From NCBI RefSeq assembly GCF_020829495.1, contig NZ_JAIVFQ010000002.1:124001-188000 (forward strand): a stretch of DNA of 64,000 nucleotides, written 5' to 3'. The translations under genes and the position numbers were made by a program. The notes beneath the pieces are model-generated. The model was not told the origin of the DNA, searched no databases, and was given only the letters and a program-made list of their open reading frames with translations. The stretch is from Nostoc favosum CHAB5714 (GTDB lineage Bacteria; Cyanobacteriota; Cyanobacteriia; Cyanobacteriales; Nostocaceae). Of the stretch, positions 37,831 through 48,084 are shown in pieces (position 1 is the first letter of the stretch; every line of letters begins with the position of its first letter).

Positions 37831-39123
37831 TTATTCATCATCGTTATTGTCAAAACTATCCTCATCTTCTAATCCGTCCTGATTTTCATCCTCGAATTCT
37901 TCCTCATATTCAAGATCGTCTTCTTCTGATTCCTCTGATTGATATTTTGTTCTTACAGCCAGAAATTTGGCATCTTCTCCTGCATAGTCATACTTAGCTT
38001 TGTCTTTGATGTCTATTTTCCAACCAGTCAGACGGGCTGCCAAACGGACATTTTGTCCTTCTTTGCCTATGGCTAAACTCAATTGGTCTTCAGCCACTAG
38101 TACGTGAGTTTGCCGGGATTCTGGGTCCATCAGGCGTACTTCATCTACCCTTGCTGGACTTAAGGCATTGGCAATATATGTTGCTGGGTCTGGCGACCAG
38201 CGAATTACATCTATTTTTTCACCGCGTAATTCGTTGACTACCACTTGAATTCGCGATCCCCTGGCTCCGATACAAGCGCCTACTGGGTCTACATCGCGAT
38301 CGAGGGTATCTACTGCTATTTTAGTCCGGGGGCCTACATAACGGGAAGGGGGGTTTGCCTCCCTCGCTACGGCAACAATCCGTACCACTTCATCTTCAAT
38401 TTCTGGAACTTCGTTGGCAAACAGATAAACTACCAAACCAGCATCAGCGCGAGACACAAGCAACTGTGGCCCTCGTTGCTGACCTTGTGAGACTTTTTTG
38501 AGATATACCTTGAAGGTGGCATTTGCCCGATAATTATCGTTGGGCAGCTGTTCCCGCTTCGGTAATTCGGCTTCTACTTCTGGCTGACCAAAGCCACTGC
38601 TAACTGCCAAAACTACTGATTGCCGCTCAAACCGCAGGACTCTTGCTTGCAGGACAGTTCCTTCTAAATCTTGGAACTCTTCTTGCACCATTTGGCGCTG
38701 TTGATCCCGTAATTTTTGCGCCAGTACCTGCTTGGTTTGCATCGCTGCCATCCGACCAAACTCTCCTTGGTCGGGGGTAACATCTAGCACCACAGAGTCC
38801 CCTAACTGCGCTTCGGGAGCGACTTGTTGCACTTCATCTAGGGAAATCTGGTGGTCTGTGTTATTGACTGCTTCGACAATGGTTTTGGTGGAAAGAACGC
38901 GAAATCCTTCTCCTTCAATATCGAGTTCTACTTCAAAATTTTCAAAATAATCTTCGTCAAACTGTTTGCGTTCTAAATTTTGGGCGCGACGATAACGTTC
39001 GTAGCCTTTGAGTAATGCTTCTCTAATAGCTGATTGAACTGCAAGACGGGGTAAATTCCGCTCACGACTTATACTTTCAATTAATTCTTTTAATCCAGGT
39101 AAAGTAACCATTGACATAAGCAA
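37831..39123 (-). CDS. nusA: Transcription termination/antitermination protein NusA
   Basis: The 430-residue protein carries the NusA N-terminal RNA-polymerase-binding domain ([34 protein letters not shown]), then S1 and two KH domains ([28 protein letters not shown] and [25 protein letters not shown]). It lacks the acidic-repeat domains of E. coli NusA and instead ends in an acidic tail (about 385-430, [17 protein letters not shown]...), as usual for cyanobacteria. It controls pausing and termination. Part of the rimP-nusA-ylxR-infB group. Confidence 0.97.
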   Translation of the reverse strand: MLMSMVTLPGLKELIESISRERNLPRLAVQSAIREALLKGYERYRRAQNLERKQFDEDYFENFEVELDIEGEGFRVLSTKTIVEAVNNTDHQISLDEVQQVAPEAQLGDSVVLDVTPDQGEFGRMAAMQTKQVLAQKLRDQQRQMVQEEFQDLEGTVLQARVLRFERQSVVLAVSSGFGQPEVEAELPKREQLPNDNYRANATFKVYLKKVSQGQQRGPQLLVSRADAGLVVYLFANEVPEIEDEVVRIVAVAREANPPSRYVGPRTKIAVDTLDRDVDPVGACIGARGSRIQVVVNELRGEKIDVIRWSPDPATYIANALSPARVDEVRLMDPESRQTHVLVAEDQLSLAIGKEGQNVRLAARLTGWKIDIKDKAKYDYAGEDAKFLAVRTKYQSEESEEDDLEYEEEFEDENQDGLEDEDSFDNNDDE

Positions 39124-39142
39124 TCTCCTTTAAAAATTAGGG

Positions 39143-39173
39143 ACTGGGGACTGGGGACTGGAGACTGGGGACT
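39143..39173. repeat. Heptamer repeat GGGGACT
   Basis: Four nearly exact copies of GGGGACT lie between rimP and nusA (ggggactggggactgg). This heptamer array is typical of heterocystous cyanobacteria and lies inside an otherwise conserved operon. Confidence 0.85.
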
Positions 39174-39298
39174 GAAAATTACGCATTAGAGCCAGAGATT
39201 AGAGAATAGCTTTACACTAGTCCCTAACCTCTAGCTCCTAGCCTCTAACCTTGAGCCAAGGTGCTTTAGTCTCTAACTCCTAAGCCTTAGCCCTTTGT

Positions 39299-39760
39299 TT
39301 ATCGGCGCTCGTCTAGCTGCACCTTAGTAATTAGGGAGCGGGGAATTTCGACTACACGACCTTTTTGGTTTAAGTAAAGTGCTGTCTCATCCCGGCGAAT
39401 CAACTGACCAGTCCACTCTAGTTGTCCGTCGTAGGGTGGCGAAGTGGAGATGATGACAGGAAATCCTTTAAAGGAAATAAACTCCCTGTCTGTTACCAGT
39501 TGCCGCGAAATCCCAGGACTAGACACTTCCAAGACGTATGCATCTGGAACGATTTGGGCAGCATCTAAGGAGGCTTCTAAAGCACGGCTCATCCTCTCAC
39601 AATCATTTAAACCGGTGTCTTGCTCAGGATTGCGAATGTCTACCCGCAAAACTGGTGGACTTTGGTTAGTGTGAAAAACCACGCCAACCACTTCCAATCC
39701 CAGTTCTTCTGCCACTGGTGTCGCCAAATCAATAATTTGTGGAACTAAAGGATGAGCCAT
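39299..39760 (-). CDS. rimP: Ribosome maturation factor RimP
   Basis: The 153-residue RimP helps 30S subunit maturation. It starts [29 protein letters not shown] and contains [51 protein letters not shown] (the hallmark EVSSPG) and the SH3-like C-terminal domain. The start is set at ATG 39760 because it begins the conserved N-terminus; the frame remains open a further 27 codons upstream. It is first in the minus-strand rimP-nusA-ylxR-infB block. Confidence 0.95.
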   Translation of the reverse strand: MAHPLVPQIIDLATPVAEELGLEVVGVVFHTNQSPPVLRVDIRNPEQDTGLNDCERMSRALEASLDAAQIVPDAYVLEVSSPGISRQLVTDREFISFKGFPVIISTSPPYDGQLEWTGQLIRRDETALYLNQKGRVVEIPRSLITKVQLDERR

Positions 39761-39887
39761 GAGAAAATTCAATAAAAAAAGTGGGCACTGACCCACTTCC
39801 TGCGATAGGTATATCTTCCAAGAAGTCTTGTGACGAAACAATTATGATTCGCCTAATTCGAGTTTAGCGCATTTCTTTTATAGTCGT

Positions 39888-39950
39888 GCATTGGGCATTG
39901 GGCATTGGGCATTGGGCATTGGGCATTGGGCATTGGGCATTGAGCATGGT
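39888..39950. repeat. Heptanucleotide repeat CATTGGG
   Basis: About eight copies of CATTGGG (GCATTGGGCATTGGGCAT...) lie between rimP and the minus-strand membrane-protein gene downstream. The next bases are CTGCCTCC repeats. Confidence 0.9.
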
Positions 39951-40004
39951 TCAATAATCAGTAGTTCTTATTCTGCCTCCCCTGCCTCCTCTGCTCCCCC
40001 TGCC

Positions 40005-41423
40005 TCATCTTTTCACTACTGCTGGAACTGATACTTGTGTTCGTAACTGTCTGGTTTGCTCGATAATTTGGTCTATGTCTTCTTGGGACAAACGCTGGAC
40101 GTAGTTGAGTTTGATTTCCTCTAAGAAGTCAAAAAGTAAACTCTGAATTTCTGAGAGTACGTGTTTTTCCTTTATTTGAGATCCTAAGACTTTGCTAAAG
40201 GTTTCTACTAGTTGACTGGTGAGTTTTGCGCCAACAGGGTCTTCAACAGCACTAACTAACGTTTTGTAAAGATTAGTTGTGATTTGATTCGCCAGTTGTT
40301 CGCTTAACTGGGTTTGGGCTTGTCCCACGCCAGGGAGGTTCTGGAGGTCGCGGTAGACGGGGACTTGATGGAAGACGGTTTCGATGTTGTGGCGCAAAAT
40401 GGCAACGATCGCAGGTTGGATTTCGGGTAGCACTTGGTAGACTATTGTCTTTACTAAAAGACCTGCGATCGCTTCCACTTCATTTACATTATTAATATCT
40501 ATGTAGGGACGTAAATTTTCTTGTTGCAGTAGCCAGCGCGTTAACTCACCCTTCTGTATTGAACCCTGAACCTGATTAATTACTCTCACCACTACAACTT
40601 CTGTAAGTTCTTCGGCAAAATTGGCGACAATCCCCTGATGAATTTGCTTTCGCACTGGATGGAGATCCAATAACCGCGCTTGATCGAGGCGGACTACTAC
40701 AGGTAAGATTCGCAGCCACCGCCAAAATGGCAGTAGTAAAAATAGGTCGTACCAACGCCACAATACTGCTTCAAACCAGCTTAAACCAGGATGTCGGCGT
40801 CTAATTAAGAAAGTGCGCCCCAGCAATTCTACGCCAAATAAAATCACAAAGGGTAAGTCAATAATCCAGAAATTATCAACAAATTCGCCATTTTCACCGA
40901 TTTGGCGGTAGTAGTTAGAGGCAATCAAAGGGCGGATGCTCTCGTTAAAAAAATTAATTTCTTTAACCCAGCCATTTTGTGATAAGTACGGCTGACTCCA
41001 AAAAGTGGCAAAGGACTGTTTTGCAGATTCATTACCAATGTGCGATCGCATTCGCTTTTTGATTTTTTCCAGAGTCCCACTTTTATTCACTCCCGCAAAC
41101 GGGTTACTGTCAATCATCTCGCTGCTAAGACGACTTATTTGTATTAGCCTGTTATTTACCTGAGAAGACTCTAACCCTGTTTGCCTGACTTGTTCTTCTA
41201 ATGCGTCTACTGTTTCTAGATAACTTTTTGTGTCTCGATGGGGTTCAATACCTTTTATTGGGTCATAAATCTGGATAATTTGGGGAAGTTTTCGCAAGTA
41301 GAAATCTCGCCAAGGTACGTAACTTAAATTAAACAAAACTAAACCTAAATTTACGGTGGCAGTAATTGCCATAATTCTTTCAAACCAAAGATTCTGCTGT
41401 TTAGAAGATTTTATATTTTTCAT
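40005..41423 (-). CDS. Unidentified membrane protein with voltage-sensor-like helix
   Basis: This 472-residue protein has an N-terminal hydrophobic helix (about 15-37) and a segment of roughly 130 residues. A membrane region follows (about 180-250: WIIDLPFVILFGVELLGRTFLIRRR, then FEAVLWRWYDLFLLLPFWRWLRILPVVVRL). The WRWLRILPVVVRLDQARLL helix with spaced Arg resembles an S4-type segment of ion-transport proteins, but no pore loop or filter follows. The C-terminal half is a long soluble helical region (EELTEVVVVRVINQVQGSI...). I do not recognise the family. Confidence 0.75.
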   Translation of the reverse strand: MKNIKSSKQQNLWFERIMAITATVNLGLVLFNLSYVPWRDFYLRKLPQIIQIYDPIKGIEPHRDTKSYLETVDALEEQVRQTGLESSQVNNRLIQISRLSSEMIDSNPFAGVNKSGTLEKIKKRMRSHIGNESAKQSFATFWSQPYLSQNGWVKEINFFNESIRPLIASNYYRQIGENGEFVDNFWIIDLPFVILFGVELLGRTFLIRRRHPGLSWFEAVLWRWYDLFLLLPFWRWLRILPVVVRLDQARLLDLHPVRKQIHQGIVANFAEELTEVVVVRVINQVQGSIQKGELTRWLLQQENLRPYIDINNVNEVEAIAGLLVKTIVYQVLPEIQPAIVAILRHNIETVFHQVPVYRDLQNLPGVGQAQTQLSEQLANQITTNLYKTLVSAVEDPVGAKLTSQLVETFSKVLGSQIKEKHVLSEIQSLLFDFLEEIKLNYVQRLSQEDIDQIIEQTRQLRTQVSVPAVVKR

Positions 41424-41902
41424 ATTTTGTCATATATTATACATTTCTTTGAATGTTTGGAATATAAGCTCTTTCATTTATCGAAACAGAATTCAGGAGC
41501 CAGGTGGTCGCCGAGCGCAGTCGAGGTGAGCCAGAATGGGCTAAACGCCCCGCTACCGCTAACAGGATAAATTTTGAACGAAGGTCAAAAGCCGCTCCGT
41601 TCGGGCAACATCTCAGATTGCCCTGGCTCTAGCTTGACACAGGTGACAGATGTATGCACTACACTAATTCAGTGTTCAAGGGGTGGATTCGATTCAAATG
41701 AGGCTGTATCTCTGCTAATACAAGATACTCCTTTTGATGGATGACGCAAATTAGTTTTTGTATAAAAAGTTAAATTTGACAAAAATAAATCACAAATTAT
41801 TCAAAAAATATTAAAAAAGCGCAAAAAAAGTTATTAAACAAACTTAAAATGCAGCTGTTAACATTTATAATCCTGCTGATTTAACTCAAAGGAGTTTTAA
41901 GT
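41424..41902. other. Intergenic region with degraded repeats
   Basis: This region of about 480 bp contains stretches seen elsewhere in Nostoc-type repeats (gtcgccgagcgcagtcgagg, ccgctccgttcgggcaac) and then an AT-rich run. The latter should hold the promoter of the peptidoglycan-binding gene. No gene seen. Confidence 0.45.
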
Positions 41903-42580
41903 ATGTGGTGTGGGTTTGGAAAATCAAGCGCGAACTTTGCTGTTACTTGCCTGATAACTGCTAGTGTCGTAATTGCAGACACAGGTTTCGCAGCTTCTCA
42001 ACGTAGCTATACCCCCCAGCAATTCCGTGCTGTGTTGCGAGGGTTAGGCTATAACGTCAAGGTAACAAATGGTGCTTTGACGGATGAGGAAACTAAAAAG
42101 GCAATTCGTGAATTTCAGACGGGTTATAAGCTAAAACCAGTTGATGGGATAGCAGGGCCAAAAACCCAAAATTTTGCTGCTAGCATCATTCAAATTTTGC
42201 ACACAAATTTGAATGCAGTGGTAAAGCCAAATCCTCCCCTTCCGCGCGATCATTTTTATGGTTCCCGCACGGAAGCCGTGGTGAAGGAGTATCAGAAGAA
42301 ATATCAGTTGCAAGAAACTGGAATTGCTAATTTAGCACTCCGCCAAAAGCTGAATGAAGAAGCAAAGACAGTCTTCAGTCAGCCAACAGCTACACCAACT
42401 CCTGCACCAACAGGTAGACCGAGAACTAGACCAACAGCTACACCGACAGCTACGCCAACAGCTACACCGACAGCTACGCCAACAGCTACGCCAACAGCTA
42501 CACCGACAGCTACACCAACAGCTACACCGACAGCTACGCCAACAGCTACACCAACAGCTACACCAACAACTACACCCTAA
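41903..42580 (+). CDS. Peptidoglycan-binding-domain protein with Thr-Pro repeat tail
   Basis: The 225-residue product has a signal-like start (SANFAVTCLITASVVIADTGFAAS). Two peptidoglycan-binding type 1 modules follow: residues about 37-90 (TPQQFRAVLRGLGYNVKVTNGALTDEETKKAIREFQTGYKLKPVDGIAGPKT) and about 105-152 (HFYGSRTEAVVKEYQKKYQLQETGIA). The C-terminus is an array of TPTATPTA repeats from tandem GCTACACCRACA DNA. The RBS AAAGGAG lies 8 bp upstream. It probably binds the cell wall, with the repeat as spacer. Confidence 0.85.
   Translation: MWCGFGKSSANFAVTCLITASVVIADTGFAASQRSYTPQQFRAVLRGLGYNVKVTNGALTDEETKKAIREFQTGYKLKPVDGIAGPKTQNFAASIIQILHTNLNAVVKPNPPLPRDHFYGSRTEAVVKEYQKKYQLQETGIANLALRQKLNEEAKTVFSQPTATPTPAPTGRPRTRPTATPTATPTATPTATPTATPTATPTATPTATPTATPTATPTATPTTTP
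42429..42570. repeat. 12-bp tandem repeat (Thr-Pro-Thr-Ala codons)
   Basis: An array of ACAGCTACACCG/ACAGCTACGCCA units encodes the Thr-Pro tail of the peptidoglycan-binding protein. Copies differ only at third positions. Copy number is likely to vary between strains. Confidence 0.8.
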
Positions 42581-42611
42581 TCGCCACCAAAAACTCCTAC
42601 CCCAAATCCTC

Positions 42612-43544
42612 TCAAGTCATTTGATTTGGTTCTTCTAAGGGTCTGCCCTTGGGCATAGGTAGAATTGGACGACGGTCATTGTAAGGCATAGGAATGTACT
42701 GGACGCTGGGTCGGCCTCCTTGTGGCTGTGGGTACAAATCCATGAGATCATAAATAGAATGGGGCAGTCCGACAGTTACGGGCAGCCCCATTTCTGTTGC
42801 TTCTTCTATAGTGATGGGATAGTCGTGGGTGACGCGGCCGGTTGTCAAGGCTTCGATAATCGATTCGATATTTTCTGGCAGAACTTTTTGTTTGGGTATA
42901 CTGTCTTTTAGCAGAGTCCGTACAAACCTCTGTACCTGCCCAATTGCTTTACGTGAGAGGTCGGCCATAATTAGAGTTTGGTCATCAATTTCACTGATGG
43001 GTTTATCTTCGACTACTTTTAGGATACTTGCTGCTGGGTAGTTACCCAATTGGGGATCAACTGGCCCTAAGACAGCGTTAGCATCCATAATAATTTCATC
43101 AGAGGCGATCGCAAGCATGGTACCGCCACTCATGGCATAGTGGGGGACAAAGACTGTAACTTTTGCCTGGTGGCGAATTAATGCTCTGGCGATTTGTTCT
43201 GTAGCTAAAACCAAACCACCAGGAGTGTGCAAAATTAAGTCAATCGGCACATCTGGGGGTGTGAGGCGAATTGCTCGCAATATTTGTTCTGAGTCTTCGA
43301 TAGTAATGTAGCGAGATAAGGGAATTCCTAGGAAGCTAAGGGACTCTTGGCGGTGAATCAGCAAAATTACCCGACTATTGCGTTCCTGCTGGAATTGTTG
43401 TAAAGCACGCAAACGGCGATATTCTATTTGACGTTTTTGCCAAAGGGGTTGCAAAGAAGTCAGAAGGAGAAAAATCCAGAATAAATCACCAATACCAAAG
43501 CCCATAAATATTAATTCTTGTTCAAAAATAACGGTTGCCATCAT
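42612..43544 (-). CDS. Clp-fold membrane serine protease (SDH/SppA-like)
   Basis: This 310-residue protein has an N-terminal helix (GIGDLFWIFLLLTSLQPLW) and a Clp/crotonase-fold protease domain: DLILHTPGGLVLATEQIARAL, the nucleophile Ser in HYAMSGGTMLAIASDEIIMD, and ANAVLGPVDPQLG. This is typical of the serine-dehydrogenase-proteinase-like group of ClpP-class membrane proteins, probably acting on membrane or periplasmic substrates. It is convergent with the Thr-Pro repeat gene, the two stops lying 32 bp apart. The first of two adjacent Met codons is shown. Confidence 0.85.
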   Translation of the reverse strand: MMATVIFEQELIFMGFGIGDLFWIFLLLTSLQPLWQKRQIEYRRLRALQQFQQERNSRVILLIHRQESLSFLGIPLSRYITIEDSEQILRAIRLTPPDVPIDLILHTPGGLVLATEQIARALIRHQAKVTVFVPHYAMSGGTMLAIASDEIIMDANAVLGPVDPQLGNYPAASILKVVEDKPISEIDDQTLIMADLSRKAIGQVQRFVRTLLKDSIPKQKVLPENIESIIEALTTGRVTHDYPITIEEATEMGLPVTVGLPHSIYDLMDLYPQPQGGRPSVQYIPMPYNDRRPILPMPKGRPLEEPNQMT

Positions 43545-44167
43545 TATTGTGACAATTTTTGGGCGATCGCATTTCTATCTGTAGGTTTAAAAATATTGAA
43601 CCACACTAAGCAAAAATATTATGAATTATAAATTATCATTAAAGCAAAAAGTTTTTCCCAAAGAGCGATGCCTGGGGCGGGCTACGCCTACGCTAATCAC
43701 ACTTGCGTAGATTAAAGTGCTAGAGACTACCTATTTTATAATTAATGCTTATAGTGGTCTGAATAAGTAAAAACAAAAAATTTTCTGTACTTTTCCGAAT
43801 TATCATCAAGCCAATATGTAGCTAACACATAGCAAAATATATATTATTTGCTATATATTATGTATATAGTTTTGCTTGAGTTAAGGAGCTTGAATCTGTC
43901 CGTTCGCTCATTTTTAAATATATGTTCTAATTTCATAAAACCTATATTTTACAAGAGTTTAAAGCTTTGTATAAAAAATTTTATCTCCTTCTTTATTCGT
44001 TATTTATAGTTCAAATGAACTAGTTAGTAGCGATGTCTACGACGGGCTACGCCTATGCAATTTTAAGAAAGTCTGAAACAGCTATTCTGTCGTCAGTAAT
44101 TTGAAAACTTAGAGCGAAATAAGCGAATGGACAGCTTAAATGATGCACCTTGTGGAGTTGTAATAAG
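43545..44167. other. AT-rich intergenic region with short repeats
   Basis: This gap of over 600 bp holds two copies of GCGATG(C/T)CTACGACGGGC/GGGCGGGCTACGCC-type short repeats (43667-43697 and 44031-44057). There is also AT-rich DNA with TATATTATTTGCTATATATTATG. No gene was found. Confidence 0.45.
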
Positions 44168-44347
44168 ATGGCAAGTAAATCGGTTGAACTTTTTATTTCC
44201 TACTCACATAGAGATGAAGAACTTCGGCAGCAATTAGATAAGCACTTAGCTTCCCTGAAGCGGCAAAAAGTAATAGAGGCTTGGCACGATCACAAGATTG
44301 AAGCAGGGATGGAGTGGGCAAAGCAAATCGATGATAACCTGAATTGA
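44168..44347 (+). pseudogene. Truncated TIR-domain protein
   Basis: The frame begins MASKSVELFISYSHRDEELR and has the start of a TIR domain (KHLASLKRQKVIEAWHDHKIEAGMEWAKQIDDNLN). It stops after 59 residues, just before the conserved second half of TIR. The break coincides with the transposase remnant at 44346-44706, so the gene seems to have been cut by an insertion. Full-length bacterial TIR proteins of this type usually carry a downstream effector or NB-ARC domain. It is probably non-functional. Confidence 0.7.
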
Positions 44348-44706
44348 CGAGCTGCGGATAATGCCACCGTCACAAATATTTCGGTCAGTCCTGCCTCGTA
44401 TAATTTGTCTAATACTCTACCTAGACGGTCATCGTTTAAGTGTTCCGAGCTTATCCCTTCTCCTAACAGATGCTCTGTGGCAATGCCTTCAAAAAATTTT
44501 TCACGCCAGGTATAATGGCGCACTCACGAAGCCAAGTCCATTCAAAACCATTGCTTTTACAACTTGACCTGCACTGATTATTTCTTGAGAGTGAGTTCCA
44601 AGCAGGCGATTGATTTGTTCTACTAGATTCATCCATCACATATGCCTGCGACTATGCCGCAGTGGTCAATATCCTGTACCCTGATATCTAATGGTGATGC
44701 TGTCAT
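44346..44706 (-). pseudogene. IS1634-type (DUF4277) transposase remnant
   Basis: Minus-strand translation in pieces gives MTASPLDIRVQDIDHCGIVAGICDG, then in another frame MNLVEQINRLLGTHSQ...GQVVKAMVLNGLGFVSAPLY, then FFEGIATEHLLGEGISSEHLNDDRLGRVLDKLYEAGLT. Together these match the N-terminal DUF4277 region of IS1634-type transposases, broken by frameshifts and a stop. The catalytic part is absent; the fragment ends at the TIR gene. Decayed element. Confidence 0.7.
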
Positions 44707-44851
44707 GATTCTAAAATGCAGCATTTAGGTCATTTTCAAAAATACAGCATTTACGATCGCACCTGCAGAATCTGGGTTCCAAGTCTGGCCAAGCCTGATT
44801 TTGTGCAGTTTCAGAAACAATTGGTATCACACCTAACTCCTCCCCAAAATC

Positions 44852-45042
44852 GGCTACGGTGTCCACACAAGTCTTTGGTGAGGCCATTTAAGATTTATCG
44901 CGCAGCCCCTAAGATACCTCACCCTGGTTTTGCTATGCAAAACCTGTCCCTCTCCTTACTAAGGAGAGGGATGTCCGATAGGACAGGGTGAGGTTTTGGA
45001 GGACTTTTGGGTAATCGGATAACTTGTGTATATACCGTAGCC
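44852..45042. mobile_element. MITE-like element with GGCTACGG ends and direct repeats
   Basis: The ends are GGCTACGGTGTCCACACAAG and ACTTGTGTATATACCGTAGCC. CCAAAATC precedes the left end (44844-44851) and is repeated at the right (45041-45048), with CC shared with the element end. The inside holds GAGGTTTTG/CAAAACC-type palindromic bits and GGAGAGGGATG. It belongs to the family of 31636-31915. No ORF. Confidence 0.7.
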
Positions 45043-45122
45043 AAAATCGGGAAGGAGTTTTTTAGCATCAGCTAAAAACAAGGTGCGTTGCTTGTATTAT
45101 GGGCAATTTGACTGATACGAAC

Positions 45123-46727
45123 TCAGACTTTCTGTGCAGATACTTCCTCTGGCTTTTCTTGCCTTTGCAACGCAGAATACAGCCTATTGAGCGCATTTAC
45201 ATAGGCTTGCGCGGATGCCACGATGATATCTGTGTTCGCTGCATGACCAGAAAACACTTTAGATTCATAACGTAAACGAATTGTCACTTCTCCAATGGCA
45301 TCAATACCGCCTGTTACTGACTGCACAGAAAACTCAATCAACTCGTTGGGCACATTCACCACACGGTTGATGGCTTTGTAAACTGCATCCACTGGCCCAG
45401 TACCGATCGCAGCATCGGTTAATTCTTCACCGTCTGGGGTACGCAAGGTAACTGTAGCTGTAGGACGGGCGTTGCTACCACAGGAAACTTGCACCAATTC
45501 TACTCGGAACAAATCGGGTGCTTGTTGGATTTCATCGTTAACGATCGCTTCCAAATCCCAATCAGAAATATCTTTCTTTTTATCTGCTACTTCTTTGAAT
45601 CTGACGAAGGCTTTATTTAACTCAGTATCTGACAGTTCAAAGCCCAATTCTTTCAACCGAGTGCGGAAAGCATTTCTGCCGGAATGTTTGCCCAAAACTA
45701 TTTGATTGTCTGTTAAGCCAATCAATTGAGCATCCATAATTTCGTAGGTGAGCTTATTTTTTAGCACACCATCTTGGTGAATCCCAGACTCATGAGCAAA
45801 GGCATTCGCCCCAACGATCGCTTTATTTGGTTGTACTAACATTCCCGTCAAATTGGAAACTAAGCGTGAGGTTTTGTAAATTTGCCGAGTGTCGATATTT
45901 GTTAAGGGTTCTTGAGATTCTTCTGGTCTTCCCAAATAGGGATTAAAGTATTGTCGCCGCACATGTAGCGCCATCACCAATTCTTCTAGTGATGCATTTC
46001 CGGCGCGTTCGCCAATCCCATTGATGGTACATTCTAGTTGGCGTGCGCCATTTTTCACTGCTTCTAAGAAGTTAGCAACTGCCAAGCCTAAATCATTATG
46101 ACCGTGAACGGAAATAATCGCTTGGTCTATGTTGGGGACATTTTCGATAATCCCCTTAATGATTGCCCCAAATTCGCTAGGGGTTGTGTAACCGACAGTA
46201 TCGGGAATGTTAACTGTTGTTGCACCAGCTGCGATCGCTCGCTCTAACACTTGGTAAAGAAATTCTGGATCGGAACGAGCCGCATCCATCGGCGAAAATT
46301 CTACATCTGTCATGAAGGACTTGGCATAAGCTACCATTTCTTCGGCGATCGCTAGCACTTCTGCCCGTGACTTCCGCAGCTGATACTCTAAATGGATATC
46401 AGAAGTCGAAATAAATGTGTGAATTCTGGCGTTAACTGCTGGTTTTAATGCTTCTGCGGCTGCCTCAATATCTGCTTTAATCGCTCTTGCCAAACTGCAA
46501 ATTACCGGCCCATTTTCTGTCCCCACAATTTTCGCAATCTTGCTGACTGCTTCAAAATCTCCGGGACTAGCAAAAGCAAAGCCTGCCTCAATTATATCCA
46601 CACCCAGACGCGCCAGTTGCTTGGCAATAACTAGCTTCTCGTCTATATTCAGAGTTGCTCCTGGACACTGCTCTCCATCTCGCAGTGTAGTATCAAAAAT
46701 GATGATTCGATCTGTTTTGTTTGTCAT
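45123..46727 (-). CDS. leuA: 2-isopropylmalate synthase
   Basis: The 534-residue enzyme condenses acetyl-CoA with 2-oxoisovalerate, the first step of leucine synthesis. The HMGL-like barrel starts [20 protein letters not shown] with the metal/catalytic DTTLRDGEQ motif. [12 protein letters not shown] carries the metal-binding His, and [19 protein letters not shown] is characteristic. The C-terminal LeuA allosteric domain (about 395-520) binds leucine for feedback. Length and both domains are normal. No attenuator-like leader is obvious, and a NYN-domain gene lies 96 bp upstream on the same strand. Confidence 0.97.
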   Translation of the reverse strand: MTNKTDRIIIFDTTLRDGEQCPGATLNIDEKLVIAKQLARLGVDIIEAGFAFASPGDFEAVSKIAKIVGTENGPVICSLARAIKADIEAAAEALKPAVNARIHTFISTSDIHLEYQLRKSRAEVLAIAEEMVAYAKSFMTDVEFSPMDAARSDPEFLYQVLERAIAAGATTVNIPDTVGYTTPSEFGAIIKGIIENVPNIDQAIISVHGHNDLGLAVANFLEAVKNGARQLECTINGIGERAGNASLEELVMALHVRRQYFNPYLGRPEESQEPLTNIDTRQIYKTSRLVSNLTGMLVQPNKAIVGANAFAHESGIHQDGVLKNKLTYEIMDAQLIGLTDNQIVLGKHSGRNAFRTRLKELGFELSDTELNKAFVRFKEVADKKKDISDWDLEAIVNDEIQQAPDLFRVELVQVSCGSNARPTATVTLRTPDGEELTDAAIGTGPVDAVYKAINRVVNVPNELIEFSVQSVTGGIDAIGEVTIRLRYESKVFSGHAANTDIIVASAQAYVNALNRLYSALQRQEKPEEVSAQKV

Positions 46728-46822
46728 TTGCGGTTTGTTGTTTAGTTTTTACTTATGGATGAAAATATCTTCAACCTTAGTTTTTCTTTTACTCTTACCT
46801 TTGTAAATAATTGCTAAGAATA

Positions 46823-47344
46823 CTAACCTTCTGTTTTTTCTATTTGATCTCTGATATCATTTAAATCTATATATCTGTCTGTAGCATTCCGTAGTTCTCT
46901 AGCTATCATTCCTTCTGTCGAAACTACTGTAATATGTGTATTTTTTGAGCGTAATAGTTCGATTGCTCTTTCAAAATCTCCATCGCCACTGAATAATACT
47001 ACTCGGTCATACTGGTCTACTGTATTAAACATATCTACAACAATTTCAATATCTAAATTCGCTTTTTGCGAGTAACGACCAGAAGTATCATCATAATATT
47101 CTTTAAGAATTTTAGTTCTAACTGTATATCCTAGACTAATTAAAGCATCTCTAAAACCTCGCTGATCTTGTGGGTCTTTTAAGCCAGTGTACCAGAATGC
47201 GTTAATTAATGTTGTTTCTGATTGCTCATGTTTGAAGTATTCTAAAACTCGCCGTGGGTCAAAAAACCAACCATTTTTTTGTTGAGCATAGAACATATTG
47301 TTTCCGTCTACAAAAATAGACAGACGATTCATTGGAGAACCCAT
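46823..47344 (-). CDS. NYN-domain (LabA/DUF88) protein
   Basis: This 173-residue protein is a single NYN (PIN-like) domain: the Asp in LSIFVDGNNMFY, ANLDIEIVVDMF and the Asp pair in VVLFSGDGDFERAIELLRSKN, ending with VSTEGMIARELRNATDRYIDL. Such acidic residues chelate Mg2+ in NYN ribonucleases; LabA of Synechococcus acts in clock output, but the two are not necessarily orthologues. It is upstream of leuA on the same strand. A Met at residue 5 (MNRLSIF) is an alternative start. Confidence 0.85.
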   Translation of the reverse strand: MGSPMNRLSIFVDGNNMFYAQQKNGWFFDPRRVLEYFKHEQSETTLINAFWYTGLKDPQDQRGFRDALISLGYTVRTKILKEYYDDTSGRYSQKANLDIEIVVDMFNTVDQYDRVVLFSGDGDFERAIELLRSKNTHITVVSTEGMIARELRNATDRYIDLNDIRDQIEKTEG

Positions 47345-48084
47345 ACAAATTTACACCTAATAATATAAATGAATTTAGATGGAACAATAGATTATAGCAA
47401 TTTTCAAATGCCTTGTTTGCTAATATCTATAAAGTAATTCTTCATCTGTAGCTTTTATCCTACCTCTTTCAAGGCATAAAAACGCCTGCAACATTAGAGT
47501 TGAGATACTGGGTGCTAAACCTTATTCACCTCCGGCACTGCAAGAGCCACCCTGTGATCAAAATCTACCAATAAAATTGAACTAGTAACAGCATTCATAA
47601 CTGTATAACACTAAATTTTACTCCTAAAGAGGTATGGCATAGGCTTAGGGTAGGATATAAGTTGATGCCTATCTATAGGTTTTGCTTTCAGTATCAGGAC
47701 ACACTTTGTGGGGAGTACCAATATTGCGCCAAAGACAGAAGACGGACTTGGGACAGCTTCTGGTAAAACCCCAGTTAAGAGCGTACTTGTTGGTTAGGTT
47801 AGGGTAAAATCTCGCCGCAACCAACTACAGAGACGAAGTATATCCGGCTATAATCTGTGAGAGAATCACTCTTTTGTAACTCACTCAACAGAAAAATAAT
47901 AATTTAGGCAGTACCTAAGTAGGAATCTCTTGGGGGCTACCTTTGCCAATAAAAGTTTGTTGATGAATAGAAGATACTTTACAAATGTATAAGATTGTCA
48001 TTTAAGTCTTATTTCTATGTGCTTGTACTAAAACGTGGTCTGAATAAATAAAAGTGTTGGACTTAAATCAATCAGTAACACGAT
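47345..48084. other. Intergenic region upstream of the CHASE2 kinase
   Basis: The 740-bp gap holds divergent promoters for the NYN and kinase genes. No known RNA gene or reading frame is convincing. TGGTCTGAATAAATAAAA (48035 onward) recalls TGGTCTGAATAAGTAAAA at 43754, a short dispersed match. Confidence 0.4.

Noticed and set aside
44716-44991. 91-codon + frame
   Set aside because: Spans the GGCTACGG element and has no homology.
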